DNA of 64,000 bases from positions 992,001 to 1,056,000 of the forward strand of contig NZ_BLIN01000002.1 of the NCBI RefSeq assembly GCF_009811555.1, given 5' to 3'. The translations under genes were made by a program, and so were the position numbers. The notes beneath the pieces were generated by a model. That model ran no database searches. It had not been told where the DNA came from and saw only the letters and a program-made list of their open reading frames with translations. Source of the DNA: Streptomyces caniferus. Its GTDB lineage: Bacteria; Actinomycetota; Actinomycetes; Streptomycetales; Streptomycetaceae. Positions 15,435 through 24,299 of the stretch are shown here, piece after piece. The stretch's first letter is position 1. Every line of letters begins with the position of its first letter.

Positions 15435-16694
15435 TCAGTCCGCGAGGGCGCCGTCGAGGAGGGCGGAGGCGGTGAAGAGCTCGACGCCCACCTTGATCGC
15501 CAGCTCGTCCACGTCGAAGTCGCCGCGGTGCAGGTCCCGTCGTGCCGGGTCGGCGGGCGGGTGGACGCCGAGGCGGGCCATCGCGCCGGGGACGTGTTCG
15601 AGGTACCAGGAGAAGTCCTCACCGCCGAGGGACTGCTCGGTGTCCTCGATGGCGCCCTCGCCGCGGCGGGCGGCCATCGCGGAGTGCATCAGCTGGACGG
15701 TGACCGGCTCGTTGACCACCGGCGGCACCCCGCGGACGTAGGTGACCTGCGGCTTCGCGCCGTGCAGCGCGGCCACCTCGTCGATCGCGGCATGCACCAG
15801 GTCGGGGGCCTTGCGCCAGGCGTCGAGATCGAGACAGCGGACCGTCCCGGAGAGTTCGGCGTGCTGCGGGATCACGTTGCAGGCGTGGCCGGACGCCAGC
15901 CGGCCCCAGGTGACGGCGAGGCCGGCGCGGGCGTCGACCCGGCGGGACAGCAGTGCGGGGACGTCGACGGCGACCCGGGAGGCGGCGGTGACCATGTCGG
16001 TGGTCAGGTGCGGGCGGGCGGTGTGGCCGCCGGGGCCGTCCAGCTCGACCTCCAGACGGTCGCAGGCCGAGGTGATCGCTCCCGTACGGATCCCGATCCG
16101 GCCGGCGTCGACGCGCGGATCGCAGTGGACGGCGAGGATCCGGCCGACGCCCTCCAGCGCGCCGGACTCGATCGCGTCGGGGGCGCCGCCCGGCAGCACC
16201 TCCTCGGCGGGCTGGAAGATCAGGCGGACCGGACGCGGCAGGGCGCCGGTGCGGGCGAGCTCGGCGAGGACCAGGCCGGCGCCGAGGACGACGGTGGTGT
16301 GGACGTCGTGGCCGCAGGCGTGCGCGCGGCCGGGGACCGTCGAGGCGTAGTCGACGGTCTTGGTGTCCGGGATGGGCAGGGCGTCGATGTCCGCGCGCAG
16401 GGCCAGCAGCGGGCGGGCGGGGTCCGCGGCGAGCGCCTGTCCGTCGGCCGTCGCGTCCGGTGTACCGATGTCGCAGACCAGCCCGGTGCCGATGGCGAGC
16501 ACCCGGGGCCGCAGACCGGCCCGCTCCAGCCGTTCCTTGAGCGCGGCGGTGGTCCGGAACTCCTGGTTGCCGAGCTCGGGGTGCATGTGCAAGTCGCGGC
16601 GGAAGAGGCAGAGTTCGGCGCGCAGCGCCTCGGGGAGCACACCGGGGAGCTGGTCCCCGGCGGGAGTACGGGCGGTGCCGGCATCGCGGGACAT
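15435..16694 (-). CDS. M20-family amidohydrolase
   Basis: A 419-residue zinc-dependent aminoacylase/carboxypeptidase-like hydrolase (M20D; hippurate hydrolase/indole-acetyl-amino-acid hydrolase relatives). The metal ligands are visible: ALRADIDALPIPD, HACGHDVHTTVVLG, FQPAEEVLPGGA and the late SLGGEDFSWYLEHVPG. The dimerisation domain lies between about 190 and 310. ATG 16694 is preferred over the GTG at 16706 because GGTGA stands about 8 bases before it. The substrate is an N-acyl amino acid but cannot be defined further. The 240-base gap to the BMP gene contains its promoter. Confidence 0.88.
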   Translation of the reverse strand: MSRDAGTARTPAGDQLPGVLPEALRAELCLFRRDLHMHPELGNQEFRTTAALKERLERAGLRPRVLAIGTGLVCDIGTPDATADGQALAADPARPLLALRADIDALPIPDTKTVDYASTVPGRAHACGHDVHTTVVLGAGLVLAELARTGALPRPVRLIFQPAEEVLPGGAPDAIESGALEGVGRILAVHCDPRVDAGRIGIRTGAITSACDRLEVELDGPGGHTARPHLTTDMVTAASRVAVDVPALLSRRVDARAGLAVTWGRLASGHACNVIPQHAELSGTVRCLDLDAWRKAPDLVHAAIDEVAALHGAKPQVTYVRGVPPVVNEPVTVQLMHSAMAARRGEGAIEDTEQSLGGEDFSWYLEHVPGAMARLGVHPPADPARRDLHRGDFDVDELAIKVGVELFTASALLDGALAD

Positions 16695-16845
16695 CACGTG
16701 GTTCACCCGTGGAAGCCTAGGGCCCTGGATGGGGCAACTGTCCCTCGATCAACAAAAGTTCAGCCCGTTAGGGGAAGAAAATCTAGGCCGCTCGGCGCAT
16801 GGACGGTTGATGCGACGGGTATGCAGTAAGGCTTTCCGCGCACCG

Positions 16846-18060
16846 TCATCCGGCCGCCATCCGCTGAGTGAACGGCAGTCGCTGCACGTCGCGGGCGGTG
16901 CCGGTGACCCCGTCGAGAAAACCCTGGGCGCGCGGCGAGGCGTGGGCCGTCAGCCACTCCGGGTCGATGTCGCAGACCGCGACCTTGACCTCGGTGCCCA
17001 GCAGGGCGAGCGGCAGGGTGTGCACGACGGTGGAGGGGAAGCTGACGATCAGCCGCCCGATGGGGCCGCGCCGGGCGATCAGTTCCAGCGGCAGGTCGGG
17101 GCGGACGATCTCCAGCCCCGTTTCCGCCACGAGCCGGCGCAGCTTGTCGGCGCTCTCCTTGCGGTGCGCGAAGTAGCGGGTGGCGCCGTGCGCACGGGCC
17201 AGCGCGCCGACGGCCGCAAGGTAGCGGTCGGCGTCCACGACCCCGGTCTCCACCAGCGAGGTGCCGACGATGTCGGCGGCGCGGGTGAGCCGGGGCGGGC
17301 CGAAGCGGCCGCGGGTCCAGGCGAACTCGTTGGTGGTGACCTCGACGCCCGGCGGTGCGTCGACGGGCATCGAGCTGAACAGGCCGACGCTGCGCCGGCC
17401 GCCCTCAGGCTCCGGGGTGAGCCGGCGCCGGGCGGTGGCCGAGAACGGCGCGAAGACCAGGTCCCGCGCCCCGCGGCCGCTGCCGTTGCGGTGCCAGCGC
17501 ACCAGCCGCTCGCCGCGGGCGAGTTGGGAGATGAACTCCATGGTGGCGGTGCCGTCGTCGACCACGACCAGATCGCGCGCCTTGGTGAGGCTGAGCAGCA
17601 GCTGGACGTAGCGGGAGAACGGGTCGCCGATGACGATGCGACGGGCGCGGCGCAGCAGCGGGGTGAGCCCGCCGATGGTGCGCATCGGCGCGGTCGGGCC
17701 GCCGCGGGCCTCTTCCCAGCGCACCGTATGGCCTTCGTCGCGGGCGAGTTCGGCCATCCGGCGCAGCTGTCCGCGGGTCATCGGGTCGTGCGGGGAGAGC
17801 ACGACGACGGTGAGCGCGGTGGCCCGTGCCGTGTGCGCCCATTCCAGGGTGTTCAGCAGCTGCACCGGGCTCTCGACGAACGCGAGGGTGCCGGTGCCCC
17901 GGGCGGGGGCGTCGGGTCCGCTGCCGGCGCGTGCGGGCCGTTTGCGCTGCCGCGGCACCCCCAGGAGACGACGGGCGGGAGAACCCGTCGTCTCCTGGGG
18001 CGGGACCCCGGCGCCGGGCGTGACGGACCCGGCGCGGGTCCCTTCGGGTGAGCTCACCAT
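16846..18060 (-). CDS. Polysialyltransferase-like glycosyltransferase
   Basis: A 404-residue cytoplasmic protein of the alpha-2,8-polysialyltransferase-like group common in actinomycete wall-polymer loci. Residues 1-55 are low-complexity (PARRLLGVPRQRKRPARAG). The fold begins at GTLAFVESPVQLLNTLEWA, with RIVIGDPFSRYVQLLL, LVVVDDGTATMEFI, RYFAHRKESADKLRRL and SFPSTVVHTLPLALLG. This conserved HR-K-E...S-P/S-T layout is shared with bacterial sialyltransferases of that clan. It is separated by 28 bases from the NeuB-like gene and presumably polymerises or transfers a nonulosonate. A 17-bp perfect inverted repeat lies in its 5' coding region. Confidence 0.8.
   Translation of the reverse strand: MVSSPEGTRAGSVTPGAGVPPQETTGSPARRLLGVPRQRKRPARAGSGPDAPARGTGTLAFVESPVQLLNTLEWAHTARATALTVVVLSPHDPMTRGQLRRMAELARDEGHTVRWEEARGGPTAPMRTIGGLTPLLRRARRIVIGDPFSRYVQLLLSLTKARDLVVVDDGTATMEFISQLARGERLVRWHRNGSGRGARDLVFAPFSATARRRLTPEPEGGRRSVGLFSSMPVDAPPGVEVTTNEFAWTRGRFGPPRLTRAADIVGTSLVETGVVDADRYLAAVGALARAHGATRYFAHRKESADKLRRLVAETGLEIVRPDLPLELIARRGPIGRLIVSFPSTVVHTLPLALLGTEVKVAVCDIDPEWLTAHASPRAQGFLDGVTGTARDVQRLPFTQRMAAG
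17959..18000. repeat. 17-bp perfect inverted repeat within a coding 5' end
   Basis: CCCCAGGAGACGACGGG (17959-17975) is repeated perfectly inverted at 17984-18000 with an 8-base loop. It falls in the low-complexity N-terminal codons (about 21-34) of the polysialyltransferase-like gene, where an mRNA hairpin of this strength should affect translation. Confidence 0.9.
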
Positions 18061-18088
18061 CGCTCCCGTCGGTCGGCGGATCCGGCCG

Positions 18089-19018
18089 TCAGACCGCCGC
18101 CGGCTCGGCGCCGGCCTCGGCCTCGGCCACCACACCGGCGACCCGGCGCAGCTTCTTCATCGGGCCGAGCTCGCTCTCGTAGACCTTCTTGACGCCGTCG
18201 CCGAGGGACTCCTCGATGGTGCGGATGTCGCGGACCAGGCGGGTCAGGCCGCCGGGCTCGACCGAGGCGGCCTGGTCGGAGCCCCACATCGCGCGGTCGA
18301 GGGTGATGTGGCGCTCGACGAAGGTGGCGCCGAGGGCGACGGCGGCGAGGGTGGTCTGCAGACCGGTCTCGTGGCCGCTGTAGCCGATCGGGACGTTGGG
18401 GTACTCGTCCTGCAGGGTGTTGATCATGCGCAGGTTGAGCTCCTCGGCCTTGGCCGGGTAGGTGCTGGTGGCGTGGCAGAGCAGGATGTTCTCGCTGCCC
18501 AGGACCTCGACGGCGTGCCGGATCTGCTTGGGGGTGGACATGCCCGTCGAGAGGATGACGGTGCGGCCGGTGGCGCGCATGGCGCGCAGCAGGTCGTCGT
18601 CGGTGAGCGAGGCGGAGGCGACCTTGTAGCAGGGCACGTCGAACTTCTCCAGGAAGGCGACGGACTCGACGTCCCACGGGGAGGCGAACCAGGCGATGCC
18701 GCGCTTCTTGCAGTACTCGTCGATGGCGCGGTAGCCGTCCTCGTCGAACTCCACGCGGTGGCGGTAGTCGATGTAGGTCATCCGGCCCCAGGGGGTGTCG
18801 CGCTCGATGTCCCACTGGTCGCGCGGGGTGCAGATCTCCGGGGTCCGCTTCTGGAACTTGACGGCGTCGCAGCCGGCGTCGGCGGCGGCGTCGATCAGCG
18901 CGAAGGCGTTCTCCAGGTCACCGTTGTGGTTGATGCCGATCTCACCGGTGACGTAGACGGGGCGGCCGGGGCCGGCCTCGCGGTTGCCGAGGTTGCGGAT
19001 GCGGGAGTTGCTGCTCAT
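18089..19018 (-). CDS. neuB: NeuB-like nonulosonate (sialic acid/Kdn) synthase lacking the SAF domain
   Basis: Condensation of phosphoenolpyruvate with a hexose or N-acetylhexosamine to a nine-carbon 2-keto acid. The TIM barrel is complete: VTGEIGINHNGDLENAFALI, GCDAVKFQKRTPEICTP, WFASPWDVESV, ILSTGMSTPKQI, LLCHATSTYPAKAEELNL, PIGYSGHETGL and FVERHITLDR. The protein stops at 309 residues after KKVYESELGPMKKLRRV plus an Ala/Glu tail. The C-terminal antifreeze-like SAF domain that completes the ManNAc pocket in classical NeuB dimers is therefore absent. No NeuC epimerase is nearby. Product may be Kdn, as in S. coelicolor teichulosonic acid, rather than Neu5Ac. Confidence 0.9.
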   Translation of the reverse strand: MSSNSRIRNLGNREAGPGRPVYVTGEIGINHNGDLENAFALIDAAADAGCDAVKFQKRTPEICTPRDQWDIERDTPWGRMTYIDYRHRVEFDEDGYRAIDEYCKKRGIAWFASPWDVESVAFLEKFDVPCYKVASASLTDDDLLRAMRATGRTVILSTGMSTPKQIRHAVEVLGSENILLCHATSTYPAKAEELNLRMINTLQDEYPNVPIGYSGHETGLQTTLAAVALGATFVERHITLDRAMWGSDQAASVEPGGLTRLVRDIRTIEESLGDGVKKVYESELGPMKKLRRVAGVVAEAEAGAEPAAV

Positions 19019-19086
19019 GGGGAGGTTTCCTTCGTGTCGATCAGGGGGTGTGCGGTGGAACAGGGGTGTGCGGGGGTCTTTGTGGG

Positions 19087-20367
19087 TTACAGGGACGGGC
19101 CCAGCAGCCAGGCCGCGATCTCTCGGATCGCGCCGCTGCCTCCGGGCGTCGCGGTGACCGCGCGGGCGGCGCCGCGCACCACGTCGTGTGCGTTCGCGAC
19201 CGCCACGGGCCAGCCGACGAGGTCGAAGCACGGGAGGTCGTTGACGTCGTTGCCGACGTAGAGCACGCGCTCGGGCGCGATGCCCGCTTCCTCGCACCAC
19301 TGCTTGAGGGCGAGGTCCTTGCGGTCGATGCCGTGCAGGACGGGCACCCGCAGCTTGCGGGCCCGTGCGGCGACGACCGGGTTGGTCTCCGAGGACAGGA
19401 TCAGCAGCTTCAGCTCCGCCTTGCGCAGGGCGGCGATGCCGAGGCCGTCGCCGCGGTGCACCGCGACGATCTCCCGTCCGTCGGCGTCGATCAGCACCCG
19501 GTCGTCCGTCTGGGTGCCGTCGAAGTCGAGGACGACGGCGTCGATGTCGTCGAGGGCCGGCAGGGCACCTGGGCGCGGGGCGTCCAGCAGCGGTGCCAGT
19601 GCGCGGGCGCGGGCCAGGTCGTGCGGATCGTCGATCTCCAGCACCCGGGCGGGGTCGGTGCGCACCAGCTCGGTGCGGCCGAAGAAGCGGTGTCCCGCGG
19701 CGCGGAAGCCGGCCGCGTCCATGGCGTAGGCGGCGCCGGTCTCCAGCAGGTCCTGGGGGCGGTCCTGGCGGCGCGGCCGGAAGGACTTGTCGTGGTTGAC
19801 GCCGTAGCCGCCGGCGGTGGTGACGGGGGCCGGGGCGGTGGCGGTGGGCCCTGCGGGCACCGCGGCGCCCGCGGGAGCCGTGCTCATGTCCGCGTCATCG
19901 GCGGCGTCGCGCCAGACGAAACCGTGGAACGGTGCCGCGGTCAGCGCGCTGTCGGCGCCGCCCTCGACGACCGCGGCGGCCACCCCGTCGATGTCCTCGC
20001 GGACGATGAAGGGGCTGGTGCACTGGACCAGCAGCACCGCGTCGACCCGGGCGCCGTGCTCGGCCTCGTAGGCGTCCATGGCGTGCAGGACGGCGGCCTC
20101 GCTGGTGGCGGTGTCGCCCGCGATGTCGCCGGGGCGCCGTACGACGACCGCTCCGGCGCCGCGGGCCGCGGCCGCTATCCCGGCGTCGTCGGTGGAGACC
20201 ACGACATCGGTGACCAGGCGGGCGGCGCGGCATTCGCGGACCGCGCGGGCCACCAGGGGCACTCCCCCGACGGCGGCGAGGTTCTTGGCGGGCACGCCCT
20301 TGGATCCGCCGCGGGCGGGGATGACGGCCACCACGGTCGGCGGGCTGCTCTGCGGGTTCGGCGGCAT
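19087..20367 (-). CDS. neuA: NeuA-type CMP-acylneuraminate cytidylyltransferase fused to HAD phosphatase
   Basis: A 426-residue bifunctional enzyme. Residues 1-240 form a CMP-nonulosonate synthetase (VVAVIPARGGSKGVPAKN; VVVSTDDAGIAAAARGAGA; VNHDKSFRPRRQDRPQDLLE; GAAYAMDAAGF). Residues about 270-426 are a KdsC/C1-type HAD phosphatase (VVLDFDGTQTDD nucleophile; LLILSSETNPVV; VLYVGNDVNDLPCF). The fusion fits a route where NeuB makes a 9-phosphate that the HAD part removes before CMP activation. A roughly 25-residue Ala/Pro/Thr insert (STAPAGAAVPAGPTATAPAP) interrupts the synthetase domain before VNHDKSFRP. Start ATG 20367. Confidence 0.92.
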   Translation of the reverse strand: MPPNPQSSPPTVVAVIPARGGSKGVPAKNLAAVGGVPLVARAVRECRAARLVTDVVVSTDDAGIAAAARGAGAVVVRRPGDIAGDTATSEAAVLHAMDAYEAEHGARVDAVLLVQCTSPFIVREDIDGVAAAVVEGGADSALTAAPFHGFVWRDAADDADMSTAPAGAAVPAGPTATAPAPVTTAGGYGVNHDKSFRPRRQDRPQDLLETGAAYAMDAAGFRAAGHRFFGRTELVRTDPARVLEIDDPHDLARARALAPLLDAPRPGALPALDDIDAVVLDFDGTQTDDRVLIDADGREIVAVHRGDGLGIAALRKAELKLLILSSETNPVVAARARKLRVPVLHGIDRKDLALKQWCEEAGIAPERVLYVGNDVNDLPCFDLVGWPVAVANAHDVVRGAARAVTATPGGSGAIREIAAWLLGPSL

Positions 20368-20423
20368 TTCGGGCTCCTTCCGGGGGCCGTGCGGGCTCCG
20401 GGGGCTGGCGGGCGGCGGGAGGG

Positions 20424-21779
20424 TCACAGCTGCCCCCAGCGGCGGATGGCGGGGGCGACGCGCTGGACGCCGTGGCGGTAGGCGCCGCGGGCGGCCTCGC
20501 GGACCGTCTCGCGGGCGACCCGGCGCAGTCCGCCGGTCTCCTCGGGGGCCTCCGCGTAACCGGCCAGCGGCTCGCCGTGCGGGTCCAGGCCGTGCCGGGC
20601 GAGGATGCCGGGGAGGTAGCCGGGTGCGGTGCGGGGTGTGTAGTACGGGGTGATCGGCGGCAGCCGGTCGGCGGTGCGCAGCTCGGTGACCCGGGCGCGG
20701 GCGGCGTCGAAGGCCTGCTCGTAGTCCCCGTGGGCGGCGACGCCCTGCCGGGCCAGCCACTGTGCGTCGGGCTCCGGGCGGTGCCCGGCGTCCAGCTCGT
20801 CCCAGGAGGCGAGGCAGCCGGAGCCGAGGAAGTGGTGGTTGCCGAGGATCTCGCGGACGCCGAGGTCGGTGAGGACGGCGGTGGGGATGCCGCGGTGCAG
20901 CGACTCCAGGGCGGCGGTCGAGCTGACCGTCACCATCAGGTCGGTGCGGTCCAGGACCTCGCCCATGTTGCCGTACACCAGGCGGCAGTTGGCGGGGAGC
21001 CCGCCGGGGGCCTTGGCGGCGAGCTTCTGGTAGGGCAGTTCCTCGATGTGGGTGGTGTGCTCGCCCGGCTTGCTGCGGAGCTTGATCAGCACCTCGCGGT
21101 CCGGGTGCCGGCGGGCGTGCTCGACCGCCCGGCGCAGCAGGTACGTCCGGTCCGTGCGGCTCTCCGGGACGGAGGGCTGGGCGGCGAACACCACGGTGTA
21201 CGGGTCCTGCGCGCCGGTGTCGCCGTCGCGGCGGTAGCGGTCGCCGCCGAGGAACGGCAGGGCGCATTCGACGACGCTGCCGTCGTCGGCGCCGACGCCG
21301 CGGTAGACCTCGCGGAACCGGTCCGCGTCGTGCCGGGAGTTGGCGAGGACGACATCCGCGCCGTGCCGCAGCAGCAGCCCGTCCGCGAGCTTCTCGTAGA
21401 CCACGCCGACATAGCCGGTGACGACGACGGGGCGGGCCCCCTCCCCTCGCCAGGCGCGGGCGAGGCCGTGCAGCATCGCCTGCACCGCACCGCCGACGCA
21501 GGCCAGCACGACGACGTCGTAGCGCGTACCGTCGAGGGACCGCACGCTGTCCTGCATCTGCTCCAAGAAGGCGACGCCCCTGATTTCGCGCAGCGAGTCC
21601 GCACGGGCACCGACCTCGTCGAGCTGTCGGACCGTGGGGGTGGCGCGGCCGCGGAGAAGGTAGCCGTCGAGCCGGATGTCCGATTGGATTCGGTACGCTG
21701 TCAAAGCGCCCCATTTCCATCGGGTATCCGAGTCGGCGAGCACGGCGACCCGCGGCGAAGAGTAGGTACGTGATGGCAC
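20424..21779 (-). CDS. DUF6716-type putative glycosyltransferase of wall-polymer cluster
   Basis: A 451-residue protein with a GT-B-like layout: N-terminal VAVLADSDTRWKWGALTAYR, RYDVVVLACVGGAVQAML, VVVTGYVGVVYEKLADGLLL. The C-terminal half has EVLIKLRSKPGEHTTHIEELPY and MVTVSSTAALESLHRGIPTAVLTD, the usual S-S-x-x-E nucleotide-sugar or acceptor site of capsule-type transferases. I recognise it as the streptomycete family next to NeuA/NeuB. The GTG at 21779 is chosen; a TTG at 21818 would add 13 residues. It is divergent from the GT2 gene, with three palindromes between them. Confidence 0.7.
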   Translation of the reverse strand: MPSRTYSSPRVAVLADSDTRWKWGALTAYRIQSDIRLDGYLLRGRATPTVRQLDEVGARADSLREIRGVAFLEQMQDSVRSLDGTRYDVVVLACVGGAVQAMLHGLARAWRGEGARPVVVTGYVGVVYEKLADGLLLRHGADVVLANSRHDADRFREVYRGVGADDGSVVECALPFLGGDRYRRDGDTGAQDPYTVVFAAQPSVPESRTDRTYLLRRAVEHARRHPDREVLIKLRSKPGEHTTHIEELPYQKLAAKAPGGLPANCRLVYGNMGEVLDRTDLMVTVSSTAALESLHRGIPTAVLTDLGVREILGNHHFLGSGCLASWDELDAGHRPEPDAQWLARQGVAAHGDYEQAFDAARARVTELRTADRLPPITPYYTPRTAPGYLPGILARHGLDPHGEPLAGYAEAPEETGGLRRVARETVREAARGAYRHGVQRVAPAIRRWGQL

Positions 21780-21833
21780 GTCGAAGACGCTAGGAAGCCA
21801 TTCCGTTTGGCGGGCCAACTGGGTCGCAACAAA

Positions 21834-21890
21834 GGGTTAACAGCGGGTCGACGAATGGCTAACCAGCCCGATTGCCGACCTGGTTAACCA
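21834..21890. promoter_or_regulatory. Three related palindromes in the divergent promoter region
   Basis: TGGTTAACCA (21881-21890, a perfect palindrome), TGGCTAACCA (21856-21865) and the weaker GGGTTAACAG (21834-21843) share the core GGYTAACM with centres 22 and 25 bp apart. They occupy the gap (21780-21966) between the divergent DUF6716 and GT2 genes. They look like a regulator array; the binding protein is unknown. Confidence 0.5.
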
Positions 21891-21966
21891 TCCCGCCATT
21901 CTTCGTTCACCTTGAGGTACGCACCCGGTAAAGACGAATGCCGCCTGCGCGCCTAACGTCACCCGG

Positions 21967-22944
21967 GTGGTTAAGCTCTCCGTCATCGTGCCGTTCTACA
22001 ACGTGCAGACATACGCGCCCGACACCCTGAAAAGCCTGGCGGCCAACGCCCGCGAGGACTTTGAATTCCTGCTCGTCGACGACTGTTCCCGCGACGAGAC
22101 CCCGGAGATTCTCGCGCGAGCCGAGCGCGAGCTGCCGGGTGCCAGACTGCTGCGGCACGAACAGAACGGCGGCCTGGCCACCGCCCGGAACACCGGTCTG
22201 GACGAGGCCCGCGGCGAATACGTCACCTTCCTGGACGGCGACGACTGGCTCGCCCCCGGCTACTACTCCCAACTCCTCGGCACCATCGAAGAGTTGGGTT
22301 GCGACTTCGTCCGTACCGACCATGTCCAGTGCACCGCCCGCGCGCGCACCGTCCACCGCGTCCCGCACGGCCGGCGCGGGGTGGTGATGGACCCGCGCGA
22401 GGTGATCCTGCCCGCCGACCGCTCCACCTCCGTCGACTACGCCTACGCCTGGGCCGGGATGTACCACCGCCGGCTGCTGGACGAGGGGGTACTGCATTTC
22501 CGGGACGGGCTGCGCACCGCGGAGGACCGCCCGTGGATCTGGCGACTGCACCGCGAGGCGAAGTCCATGGCGGTGGTCGGACTGCTCGGAGTTTTCTACC
22601 GGCGCGGAGTGGCGTCCTCGCTGACCCAGATCGGGGACGTGCGGCAATTGGACTTCATTCGCGCCTTCGATCAGGTGATCGAGGAGACCGCACAAGATCG
22701 CGATGCGGAATTCCTGCTGCCCAAGGCGGTGCGCACGTATTGCGCGATCATTTCCCACCACCTCGGTTCGATCGAACGTTTCGAACCGCAGGTCGCCCGT
22801 AAATTGCGCGCGATGAGCGCAGCGGCCATGAAACGCATGCCGCAGGACGTACTGAAGGAAGCCCTGGATTCGATGGATGTGCAGCGCGCGTCCCGGCTGC
22901 GGCGGCTGCGCCGTCGCCCTGTCCCGGCGGAGGTCGCCGCCTGA
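21967..22944 (+). CDS. Family 2 glycosyltransferase
   Basis: A 325-residue GT-A enzyme (GT2, WcaA/EpsJ-like) that transfers a sugar from an NDP donor during polymer assembly. The nucleotide-binding start VKLSVIVPFYNVQTYAPDTL, the DDCSRDETPEIL loop, GGLATARNTGLDEARGEYVT and the metal-binding FLDGDDWL (D-x-D) are all present. A helical C-terminal half contains TAEDRPWIWRLH, the usual catalytic-base region. The GTG start lies right after the three palindromes. The stop overlaps the next ATG (TGATG), so the two products are probably made together. Confidence 0.92.
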   Translation: MVKLSVIVPFYNVQTYAPDTLKSLAANAREDFEFLLVDDCSRDETPEILARAERELPGARLLRHEQNGGLATARNTGLDEARGEYVTFLDGDDWLAPGYYSQLLGTIEELGCDFVRTDHVQCTARARTVHRVPHGRRGVVMDPREVILPADRSTSVDYAYAWAGMYHRRLLDEGVLHFRDGLRTAEDRPWIWRLHREAKSMAVVGLLGVFYRRGVASSLTQIGDVRQLDFIRAFDQVIEETAQDRDAEFLLPKAVRTYCAIISHHLGSIERFEPQVARKLRAMSAAAMKRMPQDVLKEALDSMDVQRASRLRRLRRRPVPAEVAA

Positions 22945-24299
22945 TGTCCACCCGACCGCGTACCCAGATCTTCATGGCGTCCACGCTCTACGGTGCGGCG
23001 ACGCTCGCCGCCGCGCTGGACGCCGACTGCTTCGCCCCGGCCGACCGCCGTCTGCTGCTGCTCAGCAACAACGCGACGACCCCGGAGACCACCGCGTCGC
23101 TGGACACCATGCCCGGCTTCGAGCGGCTGCGCGGCCGCTTCGACCGGGTGCTGTCGTGGAACGAGACGATCAGCCCGTTCCACCCCGGCGGCTGGTCGCC
23201 GCGCGCGGACGACGTCCCGCTGTGGGAGCGGCATCTGCGGCTGCTGTGGGGCCTGGGCGACGACCACATCGAACTGGTCGTGGAGTCCATCCAGGTCAAC
23301 CCGGCCCTGGCCCTCGCCCAGCTGTTCCCGGACGCGCCGATCGACGTCTATGCCGACGGGCTGATGAGCTACGGGCCCACCCGCAACAAGCTCGACCCGC
23401 TGGTCGGCACCCGCATCCACCGGCTGCTGCACCTGGACCTGGTGCCGGGCCTCACGCCGCTGCTGCTCACCGAGTTCGACGTCGCGCCGCAGACCGTGCC
23501 GACCGACGCCTTCACCAAGGTGCTGGCCGAACTCTCCGACGCCAGTGGCGAGGTGACGGTCCCCGAGGGCGGCGCGCTGCTGCTCGGCCAGTACCTCTCC
23601 GCGCTGGGCATCCTCACCCCCGAGGAGGAAGAGGACCTGCATGTGCGGATGGTGCGCGGCGCCGCCGAGCGCGGCCACCGCGAGATCGTCTTCAAACCGC
23701 ACCCGTCCGCGCCGGCCCGCTGGTCGCGGCTGCTGGAGCGGGAGGCCGAGAAGCTGGACATCGCGCTGACCGTGCTGGACACCCCGGTGCTGGCCGAGGT
23801 GCTCTACCAGCGGATGCGGCCCGCGCTGGTCGTCGGCTGCTTCTCCACCGCGCTGCTGACGGCGGCCACGTTCTACGGCCTGCCGACCGCGCGGACCGGC
23901 ACCGGCCTGCTGCTGGAGCGCCTCACGCCGTACCAGAACAGCAACCGGGTCCCGGTGACGATCGTGGACGCGCTGGTGCCCGACCTGGGGGACCGCAGCG
24001 CGCGCCCGCGCGCCTTCGCCACCGCCGAGAGCATCGAGGGCCTGGTCGCCGCGGTCGGCTATGCGATGCAGCACCAGATCTATCCGCAGCTGCGGCCGGC
24101 CGCCGAGCGCTACCTCGCGGCCCATCTCGACCAGGTCACCTGGCGCTACTTCAAGCGCCGCCGGCTGACCGCGCTGGCGCTGCCCGGCGCGCTCCCGTCC
24201 CAGTTGTCGTTCATTCCGCGCAATGCCACCGTGCGCAGGGTCGCGCGCCGGGCGCGGGCGGTGCAGCGGCGGCTGAAGAGGCGGGCCGTGTTCGGATGA
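22944..24299 (+). CDS. Alpha-2,8-polysialyltransferase family protein
   Basis: A 451-residue member of the bacterial polysialyltransferase family (POLYST). Landmarks are TQIFMASTLYGAATLAAALD at the N-terminus, FPDAPIDVYADGLMSYGPTR (acceptor/donor D/E-G), REIVFKPHPSAPARWSRLLE (HP motif for CMP binding) and ALVVGCFSTALLTAATFYGL (S-T motif). The end is strongly basic (RRVARRARAVQRRLKRR), suggesting membrane-surface attachment. It should extend or decorate a nonulosonate-containing wall glycopolymer. Related genes in S. coelicolor have been linked to anionic cell-wall glycopolymers. It overlaps both neighbours by 1-4 bases. Confidence 0.88.
   Translation: MSTRPRTQIFMASTLYGAATLAAALDADCFAPADRRLLLLSNNATTPETTASLDTMPGFERLRGRFDRVLSWNETISPFHPGGWSPRADDVPLWERHLRLLWGLGDDHIELVVESIQVNPALALAQLFPDAPIDVYADGLMSYGPTRNKLDPLVGTRIHRLLHLDLVPGLTPLLLTEFDVAPQTVPTDAFTKVLAELSDASGEVTVPEGGALLLGQYLSALGILTPEEEEDLHVRMVRGAAERGHREIVFKPHPSAPARWSRLLEREAEKLDIALTVLDTPVLAEVLYQRMRPALVVGCFSTALLTAATFYGLPTARTGTGLLLERLTPYQNSNRVPVTIVDALVPDLGDRSARPRAFATAESIEGLVAAVGYAMQHQIYPQLRPAAERYLAAHLDQVTWRYFKRRRLTALALPGALPSQLSFIPRNATVRRVARRARAVQRRLKRRAVFG

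Noticed and set aside
20368..21720. Upstream extension of the neuA frame to give an 877-residue protein
   Set aside because: The extension overlaps the DUF6716 gene out of frame and is Arg/Pro-rich; the synthetase N-terminus begins exactly at ATG 20367.
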